Source: JAIVJN01 sp036732565 (lineage in GTDB: Bacteria; Acidobacteriota; Vicinamibacteria; Vicinamibacterales; UBA2999). Taken from it: DNA of 7,299 nt. Of this stretch, positions 1-4,932 are shown one piece after another. The stretch lies in contig DAINCF010000363.1 of the NCBI GenBank assembly GCA_036732565.1, positions 1 through 7,299 on the forward strand. The letters are read 5' to 3'. The notes under the pieces are model-generated. The model worked only from the letters and a program-made list of their open reading frames with translations. It was not told the DNA's origin and searched no databases. The position numbers and the translations under genes are program-made. Position 1 is the stretch's first letter, and each line of letters starts with the position of its first letter.

Positions 1-1
1 C

Positions 2-52
2 GAGCGTCGCCGCTCCACAGAGGGCGATTCGGCCGCGCGGACCGCCCAATGA
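2..52 (+). CDS. 3' end of the upstream frame, probably the N-terminal part of the same ABC permease
   Basis: In the frame starting at base 2 the sequence is open from the window edge and reads ERRRSTEGDSAARTAQ before the TGA at 50-52. The last residues (SAARTAQ) look like the stretch that usually precedes the 'LLERVRALPGV' segment in long MacB/FtsX permeases, and that segment opens the next frame. The TGA overlaps the ATG of the following frame (ATGA, 49-52). Restoring one A at 48-49 would give a continuous ARTAQ-MIERVLERV reading. Only 16 codons are visible, so the frameshift is an inference. Two translationally coupled genes, or a sequencing or assembly error, would look the same. Confidence 0.35.
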   Translation, partial: ERRRSTEGDSAARTAQ

Positions 53-1068
53 TCGAGCGCGTGCTCGAGCGCGTGCGCGCGCTGCCTGGTGTGGAGGCGG
101 CGGGTGTCACGAGCAGCGTGCCCTTCGGCGGCAGCTACGACGACAGCGTCATCTTGGCGTATGGCTATCAAATGGCCCAGGGGGAGTCGCTCGTCTCCCC
201 GAATCGGCTGACGGTGAGCGACGGGTACTTCGAGGCGATGCGCATCCAGCTCGTCGAAGGTCGCGCCTTTGACGCGCGCGACGGCGAGCGTCCGCGGACA
301 GTCATCGTCGACGAACGGCTCGCCCGGAAGTTCTGGCCGAACGAGAGCGCGCTTGGCAAGCGCATGTACCAACCACAGGATCCCAGCAACCTCTTGAACC
401 CGCCGAAAGACGAAGCCGAGTGGTTCACCGTCATCGGCGTCGCCAGGCCAGTACGGCTCGTCGGTCTGGTCGACCCGGCCGGAGTGCGGAGTGTCGGCGC
501 CTACTACTTTTCGTACCGCAATCAGCCAACGCGAACGGTCACGATGGCGATTCGGACGGCGCAGGATCCGATCGCGATCACGCAAGCGGTGCGCCGGGAG
601 CTGGCCTCCATCGATCCGGAAGTGCCGTTCTACCGCGTGCGGACGATGGATGAACGGATGCAGACGTCGTTGATCGATCGCCGCACGCCGATGCTGCTGG
701 CCGTGGGCTTTGGCGTGGTGGCGCTGTTTCTCGCGGCGATCGGGGTCTACGGCGTGCTGGCGTATCAGGTCAGCGAGCGCCGCCGCGAGATCGGGATCCG
801 CATGGCGCTGGGCGCCGCGACCTCGAGCATCTTCCGGATGGTCCTGAGCGAGGGCGCGGTGATGGTGGCGGTCGGCACTGGACTCGGCCTGATTGGCGCG
901 TTCTTGCTCCGCCATACACTGCAGTCACAGCTGTACGAGATCGGCGCGATGGACCCGCTCGTCGTGTCCATTGTCGGCGGCATGCTGATTCTCGTCGCCT
1001 TCGTGGCCTGCGTGCTGCCCGCGCGGCGCGCCGCGCGCACGGATCCCGCGATCGCGTTGACGGAGTAA
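49..1068 (+). CDS. ABC transporter permease, MacB/FtsX family (C-terminal part)
   Basis: Integral-membrane subunit of a MacB-type ABC system. These link a cytoplasmic ATPase to a large periplasmic domain and act in efflux or envelope work; the substrate here is unknown. Residues 1-195 match the end of a MacB periplasmic core domain (LERVRALPGVEAAG at 6-19, GYFEAMRIQLVEGRAF at 59-74, LARKFWPNESALGKRM at 91-106). Residues 215-335 are the FtsX permease domain: a membrane segment at about 214-240, the family motif RRREIGIRMALGA at 244-256, further membrane segments at about 268-288 and 303-325, and the closing PARRAARTDPAIAL. Full-length members with two such halves are about 800 aa, so 339 aa is only the C-terminal portion. 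This frame is also open back to base 1, but the residues there (RASPLHRGRF...) do not look like the family, so I take the ATG at 49 or a frameshift point as the boundary. It converges with the M19 gene. Confidence 0.88.
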   Translation: MIERVLERVRALPGVEAAGVTSSVPFGGSYDDSVILAYGYQMAQGESLVSPNRLTVSDGYFEAMRIQLVEGRAFDARDGERPRTVIVDERLARKFWPNESALGKRMYQPQDPSNLLNPPKDEAEWFTVIGVARPVRLVGLVDPAGVRSVGAYYFSYRNQPTRTVTMAIRTAQDPIAITQAVRRELASIDPEVPFYRVRTMDERMQTSLIDRRTPMLLAVGFGVVALFLAAIGVYGVLAYQVSERRREIGIRMALGAATSSIFRMVLSEGAVMVAVGTGLGLIGAFLLRHTLQSQLYEIGAMDPLVVSIVGGMLILVAFVACVLPARRAARTDPAIALTE

Positions 1069-1071
1069 CGC

Positions 1072-1226
1072 GGGTTCCAACGAAGGTTCCCCACTGGGGT
1101 TCCCCGCGATGGTGCCGTGCGCGGGTTCAGTTCGCCCGAACAGAACCCCGTATGGCACCAACGTGTGGCACCGGACCATGGGTGGAACCGTCGCGTGGAC
1201 CCCTCGTGGGAACCCTCGTGGGGAAC
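1072..1226. repeat. Array of GGTTCC/GGAACC and GGTGCC/GGCACC dyads between convergent genes
   Basis: This 155-base stretch lies between two convergent stop codons. GGTTCC occurs at 1073-1078, 1085-1090 and 1098-1103, and GGTTC again at 1124-1128. The complementary GAACC/GGAACC/GGGAACC/GGGGAAC occurs at 1143-1147, 1184-1189, 1208-1214 and 1220-1226. GGTGCC at 1111-1116 is answered by GGCACC at 1154-1159 and 1167-1172. A short direct repeat (TCGTGGGAACC at 1204-1214, TCGTGGGGAAC at 1216-1226) lies at the right edge. The left half carries mostly the GGTTCC sense and the right half the GGAACC sense, so the region as a whole is an imperfect dyad centred near 1135. It is not coding in any convincing way. 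Confidence 0.6.
1110..1160. terminator. Hairpin at the centre of the dyad array, possible bidirectional terminator
   Basis: Nested perfect arms can be read by eye: TGGTGCC (1110-1116) with GGCACCA (1154-1160), GGGTTC (1123-1128) with GAACCC (1143-1148), and GTTC (1130-1133) with GAAC (1138-1141) around a GCCC loop, with one A-A mismatch (1129/1142). It sits 42 bases past the permease stop and about 74 bases past the M19 stop. No T-tract follows on either strand, so it is not a classical intrinsic terminator. An RNA-stabilising hairpin or a repeat remnant is equally possible. Confidence 0.4.
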
Positions 1227-1233
1227 GAGCGGA

Positions 1234-2364
1234 CTACGTCGCCCAAATTGTCTTGAGCACGCGCGCGAAGTTGCCGCCGAGGACGCCGCGGATGTCGTTG
1301 TCGCTGTAGCCGCGACGGATGAGCGCCTCGGTGAGATCGAACACGCGCTTGGGATGGTCCACGCCCTCGATGTCAATCTTGTCGCGAAAGCCGTAGCTGT
1401 CCTTGTAGTTCGCGCGCAAGGCCTTCTGCTCGTCGGGTGAGAGATCGTCGTAGCCATCGAGGTCGACGTCGCTGCCGAGGCCGAGGTGCTCGACGCCCAC
1501 GAGCTTCCGGACGTGGTCGTAGTGATTCAACATGTCCTCGATCGTCGTGGGCTCGTTCGCTTTGACGAACATCCGCACGCTGGTGATCCCCATCACACCG
1601 CCCGAGGTCGCCATGCGCTTGATCGCTTCGTCGGTCTTACAGCGCGGATGATTCGGCACGAGCGTACGGCAGTTCGAGTGCGTGATCAGCACCGGACGCT
1701 TCGAGACCTCGAACGCATCCAGTGTCGTCCGGTCACCGCAGTGCGAGACGTCGACGGTCATACCCACCTTGTTCATCCGCTCGACGATCGCCACGCCGAA
1801 ATCCGACAGGCCGTCATCGCGGCGCTCGGTGGACCCGTTGCCGATCATGTTGCGCGTGTTGTACGTGAGCTGCGACACGCGTTGACCCAGCGAGTAGAAG
1901 AAATCCACATCGTCGGCGTTCCGGAAGTGCTGCGAGTTCTGGATGCCGAGCAGGACGCCGATCTTGCGGGCGGATTTCACGGCGTCGAACGCGCCTGGCA
2001 TGTCGATGCGCATCAATGCATCGTGATGATGGGCGAGAAAGCCGTTCCACAGCCCGAGAAAGCGCATGACGTTGGTGTAGGCGTCGGCGCCACCGACGCC
2101 GGTCGCGATGTGGAAGACGTTGATGCCGGAGTCGCGAAACCGCTGAAGATCGGTGGCGGTGAACGTCTCTGGCTTGGTGAGCCAGGTGGTGGCGCCGATC
2201 TTGAACGGCGACAGCATGTCGATGACCAGCGATCCGGTGACCAGATCGATCGCGCGCTTGGAATACTCCGTCTGCTGGTGGGCGAACAGACGATAGTGGC
2301 CGCGATTGACGAACGGGGCGGCCGCGGCGGCGACGCCGAGGCCGACGAATTGACGTCGATGCAT
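1234..2364 (-). CDS. Tat-exported M19 (renal/membrane dipeptidase) family protein with altered metal site
   Basis: M19 dipeptidases are TIM-barrel zinc enzymes that cleave dipeptides. The 376-aa protein begins MHRRQFVGLGVAAAAAPFV, a twin-arginine signal peptide (R3-R4, then a hydrophobic stretch ending near residue 18), so it is probably exported folded. Family blocks seen are DVSHCGDRT (205-213, H208), LITHSN (226-231, H229), NHPRCKTDEAI (238-248, R241) and GLGSDVDLDG (295-304, D299). The N-terminal DxHxD metal motif reads D49-M-L51-S-P53, so the His and second Asp are gone. The bridging-Glu block (usually G-hydrophobic-E-G) reads GIQN, with Gln at 142. Two His, the Arg and the C-terminal Asp remain. 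It may be a divergent hydrolase or a non-catalytic member. ATG at 2364 is chosen because it opens the Tat signal. It starts 43 bases after the htrA-like stop. Confidence 0.85.
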   Translation of the reverse strand: MHRRQFVGLGVAAAAAPFVNRGHYRLFAHQQTEYSKRAIDLVTGSLVIDMLSPFKIGATTWLTKPETFTATDLQRFRDSGINVFHIATGVGGADAYTNVMRFLGLWNGFLAHHHDALMRIDMPGAFDAVKSARKIGVLLGIQNSQHFRNADDVDFFYSLGQRVSQLTYNTRNMIGNGSTERRDDGLSDFGVAIVERMNKVGMTVDVSHCGDRTTLDAFEVSKRPVLITHSNCRTLVPNHPRCKTDEAIKRMATSGGVMGITSVRMFVKANEPTTIEDMLNHYDHVRKLVGVEHLGLGSDVDLDGYDDLSPDEQKALRANYKDSYGFRDKIDIEGVDHPKRVFDLTEALIRRGYSDNDIRGVLGGNFARVLKTIWAT

Positions 2365-2371
2365 GCGCGCG

Positions 2372-2401
2372 TTGATACCTTGCGAGCACGATCGACGTCA
2401 A
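2372..2401 (-). promoter_or_regulatory. Candidate sigma-70-type promoter for the M19 gene
   Basis: On the - strand TTGACG (2401-2396) is followed after 18 bases by TATCAA (2377-2372). The hexamer ends exactly 7 bases before the ATG at 2364, so transcription would start at or next to the start codon, giving a leaderless message. A Shine-Dalgarno sequence in the usual position is absent; the nearest candidate, AAGG, is about 13 bases from the ATG. This suggests the peptidase can be expressed apart from the protease gene upstream. Confidence 0.45.
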
Positions 2402-2407
2402 GGACTG

Positions 2408-3364
2408 TTACGCTGCGGCGGCCGATGGCTCTTGAGGAACGACCCAGAGATGGCGCACTGCACCACGACGCAGTACCTTCATCGCGATCCGCTGGCCGAT
2501 GCACTCGTCCGTCAACAAGCGATGCAGATCGTCCACGCCCGTGACGGGAACGTCGCTCAGGCCGAGGATGAGATCGCCCTTCGCGAGCCCGGCACGGTCG
2601 GCGGGGCTCGACGGGTTGACGGACATCACGGCGACGGCTCGCTCCTGCGTCAAGCCGAGCGAGCGCGCCAGCGCCCGTGGCAATGCCGCATCCTGCGCGG
2701 CGATGCCAAGATGGCTCCGGCGCACGCGACCATCCCTCAGCAGCGACGAGATGACGACCCGTGCGGTGTTGATGGGGACGGCAAACGCGATCCCTTGCCC
2801 GCCGAGGATCACCGCCGTGTTGACGCCGACGACCAGCCCGTCACTGGTGACGAGCGGCCCGCCGGAGTTGCCTGGGTTGAGGGCGGCATCGGTCTGAATC
2901 AGGTTTTCCATCAGCCGCACCGTGCGCGCACGCAGCGCCCGGCCGAGCGCACTGACGACGCCGGCGGTCACCGTGTGCTGGAAGCCGAACGGGTTGCCGA
3001 TGGCGGTGACCAGCTGACCGGGGCGCAGTCGACTGGAATCGCCGAGCTCGGCGGCAATGAGGTGGTCCGCTGTCACCCGCACGACCGCAAGGTCGGTATC
3101 GGGATCGTCGCCGACGAGGTCGGCCACGAGCACCCGGCCATCCTGCAGCGTCACGCGAATGGTCTTCGCGCCGGAGACGACGTGACTGTTCGTCAGTACC
3201 AGGCCGTCGGGCGTGAAGACGAAGCCCGACCCGCTGCCGGCGCCGGATTCCCGTCGCTGGGCGCGCGAGGGGACCTCGACGTCGATCTTGACCACCGAGG
3301 GACCCACGCGATCGGCGGCGCCCACAACCGCGCGGGAGTATGCATCGAGAAGATCGTCTTCCAT
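2408..3364 (-). CDS. HtrA/DegP-type trypsin-like serine protease with PDZ domain
   Basis: S1C-family protease, 318 aa from the ATG at 3364. The chymotrypsin fold covers about residues 20-210 with a complete triad: LTNSHVV (H61), DPDTDLAVVRV (D91) and NPGNSGGPL (S167). The IGNPFGF strand is at 122-128. A PDZ domain follows (about 217-311, with SHLGIAAQDAA, PSSPADRAGLAKGDLILGL). HtrA proteins normally work in the periplasm, but this one starts MEDDLLDAYSRAVVGAADRV with no signal peptide or membrane segment, so it is probably cytoplasmic unless the start is wrong. The frame stays open upstream to an ATG at 3445, but those 27 residues are translated from the palindromic repeat (LKACATY...) and I reject them. 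GGGGGT lies 8-13 bases before the chosen ATG as a passable ribosome binding site. The gene is downstream of the LuxR-type regulator and the degenerate homologue. Confidence 0.92.
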   Translation of the reverse strand: MEDDLLDAYSRAVVGAADRVGPSVVKIDVEVPSRAQRRESGAGSGSGFVFTPDGLVLTNSHVVSGAKTIRVTLQDGRVLVADLVGDDPDTDLAVVRVTADHLIAAELGDSSRLRPGQLVTAIGNPFGFQHTVTAGVVSALGRALRARTVRLMENLIQTDAALNPGNSGGPLVTSDGLVVGVNTAVILGGQGIAFAVPINTARVVISSLLRDGRVRRSHLGIAAQDAALPRALARSLGLTQERAVAVMSVNPSSPADRAGLAKGDLILGLSDVPVTGVDDLHRLLTDECIGQRIAMKVLRRGAVRHLWVVPQEPSAAAA

Positions 3365-3375
3365 GGGTGAGACCC
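3365..3375 (-). promoter_or_regulatory. Start region of the htrA-like gene with G-rich ribosome binding site
   Basis: Reading the - strand towards the ATG at 3364, a run of G ending in GGGGTC is followed by TCACCC and then the start codon. This supports the internal ATG over the longer 3445 start, which would place translation inside the paired palindrome. A TACGAT hexamer (3400-3395) at the outer edge of the repeat could act as a -10 element, but no good -35 was found. Confidence 0.4.
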
Positions 3376-3397
3376 CCAAATAGCCCGCCGCGAAATC

Positions 3398-3484
3398 GTA
3401 CGTAGCGCAGGCCTTCAGGCCTGCCTGACGCGGCCGGGCGCGCACCGACGGTGTTTGGCAGGCCTAAAGGCCTGCGCCACGTAC
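3398..3484. repeat. Paired 28-bp imperfect inverted repeat, REP/MITE-like palindromic element
   Basis: The left arm (3398-3425) and the reverse complement of the right arm (3457-3484) agree at 26 of 28 positions; the loop between them is 31 bases. Each arm is itself palindromic around GCAGGCCT-NN-AGGCCTGC, with TC in the left arm and AA in the right. The outer ends read GTACGTAGCG and its near complement CGCCACGTAC. The unit could form one long cruciform or two small hairpins. It carries no gene. It occupies most of the 153 bases between the LuxR-type gene and the htrA-like gene, so it may affect read-through or message stability. From experience, units of this look (GGCCT palindromes giving translated stretches such as VAQAFRPA and LKACATY) recur between genes in Vicinamibacteria-type genomes. 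The copy number cannot be seen here. Confidence 0.85.
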
Positions 3485-3517
3485 GCTACCCGTAGTCTCG
3501 CAACGCACTCCAAGTAC

Positions 3518-3952
3518 TTAGATTTCGAGCAGGCCCATCCGTAACGCCTGCTGTACGGCCTCCATGCGGTTTCCGACACCGAGCTTGCCGTAGATGGACG
3601 CCAGATGGAACTTGACCGTGTGCTCGCTGATGCCGAGGAGCTGGCCGATCTCGCGATTGCCATGCCCCTCGGCTACATAGGCGAGCACATCGCGCTCGCG
3701 AGCCGTCAACGCTTCGGTCGACGAGGCGTCGTTGGTGCGGCGGTCCGGCTCCTCGCGCGGGCCCTGGATACGCGCCAGCGCTTCCGGAGTCATCAGCACC
3801 GCGTCCGCGTGCGTCGCGCGCGGACCGTCGTTCAGCAGCCCACCGCCGACGATCTGCATCAGCGGATCTGCGGCAACGAGACGACGCAAGCGATCGAGAT
3901 CGCTGGACGTCAGGCCGACGAGCCACACGCGCACGGGAGACGAATCCGCCAC
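3518..3952 (-). CDS. LuxR/NarL-type transcriptional regulator with truncated, degenerate receiver
   Basis: 144-aa DNA-binding regulator. Residues 82-142 are a clear LuxR-type helix-turn-helix (LTARERDVLAYVAEG, NREIGQLLGISEHTVKFHL, KLGV, NRMEAVQQALRMGLL). Residues 7-62 resemble the first three strands of a response-regulator receiver (VRVWLVG..., ADPLMQIVGG, HADAVLMT). The acidic pair expected after the first strand reads G13-L14, and the phosphate-accepting Asp position after the third strand is T55. The remaining receiver half is missing and a polar linker (63-80) joins straight to the HTH. Phosphorelay control is therefore unlikely. The start is a GTG at 3952, with a TGA only two codons upstream in frame, so no earlier start is possible. 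It begins 11 bases after the stop of the degenerate HtrA-like gene, which points to co-transcription. The target is unknown; this operon or the divergent one is the nearest candidate. Confidence 0.85.
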   Translation of the reverse strand: MADSSPVRVWLVGLTSSDLDRLRRLVAADPLMQIVGGGLLNDGPRATHADAVLMTPEALARIQGPREEPDRRTNDASSTEALTARERDVLAYVAEGHGNREIGQLLGISEHTVKFHLASIYGKLGVGNRMEAVQQALRMGLLEI

Positions 3953-3963
3953 TCGTACTCAGC

Positions 3964-4854
3964 TTATCGCCGGGGGCGTTCGCCGATCGTCACGCGGATC
4001 TCTTGCGCGGTGCCTCCGCGCAGGACTTGGAGCGGCACCTCCTGGCCCACCCGATCGCCGCGCAGTCGCATTACCAGCTCTTCGGGTTCCTGGATCGCCG
4101 CACCGTCGAACGCCAGAATCACATCGCCGACGAAGACCCCGGCGCCCGCCGCCGGTCCGTCATCGACGAGTCCGGTCACCAGCAGGCCGTAGCGCTCGCT
4201 TCGTCCGCCGCGCTGACGCTCGGATAGCTCCACGGTCGTCGTCGTCACCCCAAGGAATCCTTGCTGCGTTCCACCGCTGGCGGCGATCTGGGTGGCGATG
4301 CCCCACGCGATGGCCGACGGGACCACCACCGTCGTGCCGCGAATGGCGCCACCTGTGACCACGCCAAGGGCCAGGCCGCCACCATCGATGAGCACGCCAC
4401 CGGTGAGCGCGCCATGCGGGGGCTGCGCGATGCGGATGACTCGATCGAGACGACTGGTGCGGCTCGTGCGCAGCGGGCCGCCGACCACGGCGACGTTCGT
4501 CACGCTGGCCATCACACCGCCGCTCCAGGTGCGCCCGACCGCAATCGCGAGCTGGCCCACGCGGGGCTCAGCCGCCGTGACGATGGGTGGGATGCCCAGC
4601 GAGGCGGCCCGTACGACCGCGAAGCCCGGCGCGATGCCGCGACCGAGGACCTGACCGTCGATCGTCTGCCCATCGCCTCGTCGAACCGCCACTGTGTCAT
4701 CGTCCAGCGCATGCGCGGGCACGAGGATTTGATCTTCGGCGAACACGACGCCCGTTACAGGCCGCCGATGGGCGCTGACCTGGACGATCGATGCCGCCGC
4801 CTGGTCCACGGCGTCCGCAATCTGATTGGAGAGAGAGGAGAAGGAATCTGCCAT
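3964..4854 (-). CDS. HtrA-like trypsin-fold pseudoprotease with PDZ domain
   Basis: 296 aa, with the layout of the downstream HtrA-like protease: trypsin-like part at about 15-190, PDZ domain at about 197-292 (QGFLGVTTTTVEL, DDGPAAGAGVFVGDVILAFDG, GTAQEIRVTI). Of the triad only the His position remains (LVPAHAL, H48). The Asp block reads IAPGFAVVRA with Gly at 77 instead of Asp. The Ser block reads HGALTGGVLID with Thr at 151 instead of Ser, and the oxyanion-hole Gly two residues before it is Ala149. Proteolysis by the usual mechanism is very unlikely, while the fold and the PDZ domain are well kept, so this is a maintained protein and not a decaying gene. It may bind peptides, or bind and regulate the active protease. 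There is no signal peptide (MADSFSSLSNQIADAVDQ). GGAG lies only 2 bases before the ATG, which is too close to be a good ribosome site. First gene of the - strand set. Confidence 0.85.
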   Translation of the reverse strand: MADSFSSLSNQIADAVDQAAASIVQVSAHRRPVTGVVFAEDQILVPAHALDDDTVAVRRGDGQTIDGQVLGRGIAPGFAVVRAASLGIPPIVTAAEPRVGQLAIAVGRTWSGGVMASVTNVAVVGGPLRTSRTSRLDRVIRIAQPPHGALTGGVLIDGGGLALGVVTGGAIRGTTVVVPSAIAWGIATQIAASGGTQQGFLGVTTTTVELSERQRGGRSERYGLLVTGLVDDGPAAGAGVFVGDVILAFDGAAIQEPEELVMRLRGDRVGQEVPLQVLRGGTAQEIRVTIGERPRR

Positions 4855-4932
4855 GTCTCCAAGCTAGCGCTCCGCCAGCGCGCGCGGATCAGCCGAACGG
4901 CTAGGGCGTCAAACTCCGATAGAATCGAGGCG
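4855..4932. promoter_or_regulatory. Divergent intergenic region between the HtrA-like module and the MoxR operon
   Basis: Seventy-eight bases must hold promoters for both directions. On the + strand TAGAAT (4920-4925) ends 7 bases before the GTG at 4933; no convincing -35 lies at the usual distance. On the - strand TTGACG (4912-4907) is a good -35 sequence but has only a poor -10 at 17 bases (ATCCGC). A TAGCTT (4866-4861) lies 6 bases before the ATG at 4854. A regulator bound here could control both transcription units. Confidence 0.45.
4920..4925 (+). promoter_or_regulatory. Candidate -10 element for the MoxR operon
   Basis: TAGAAT followed by exactly 7 bases (CGAGGCG) and the GTG start. 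The expected transcription start would coincide with the start codon, a leaderless arrangement. GAGG at 4927-4930 is too near the GTG to serve as a ribosome site. The same 7-base spacing is seen at the M19 gene. Confidence 0.45.

Noticed and set aside
1109..1440. Small + strand frames beginning in the 1109-1120 region
   Set aside because: They begin inside the dyad array and run antisense into the M19 C-terminus; no family resemblance and no ribosome site.
1486..2544. 352-aa + strand frame opposite the M19 gene
   Set aside because: Antisense shadow in high-GC DNA: no recognisable motif, His/Arg/Val-rich composition, and it spans the M19 start and the end of the htrA-like gene.
2363..3370. 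335-aa + strand frame opposite the htrA-like gene
   Set aside because: The opposite strand has a complete HtrA triad and PDZ domain; this frame has no domain features.
3365..3445. Start of the HtrA-like gene at 3445, adding 27 residues
   Set aside because: The added residues are a translation of the left palindrome arm (LKACATY...), and a better start with a G-rich ribosome site lies at 3364.
3398..3484. Paired palindrome as a CRISPR repeat pair or an intrinsic terminator
   Set aside because: The two arms are inverted, not direct, there is only one pair, and no T-tract follows on either strand.
4261..4932. Long upstream extension of the MoxR reading frame (559 aa in total)
   Set aside because: The extension is antisense to the pseudoprotease gene, is rich in Arg and Asp without family resemblance, and a normal-length MoxR protein starts at 4933.
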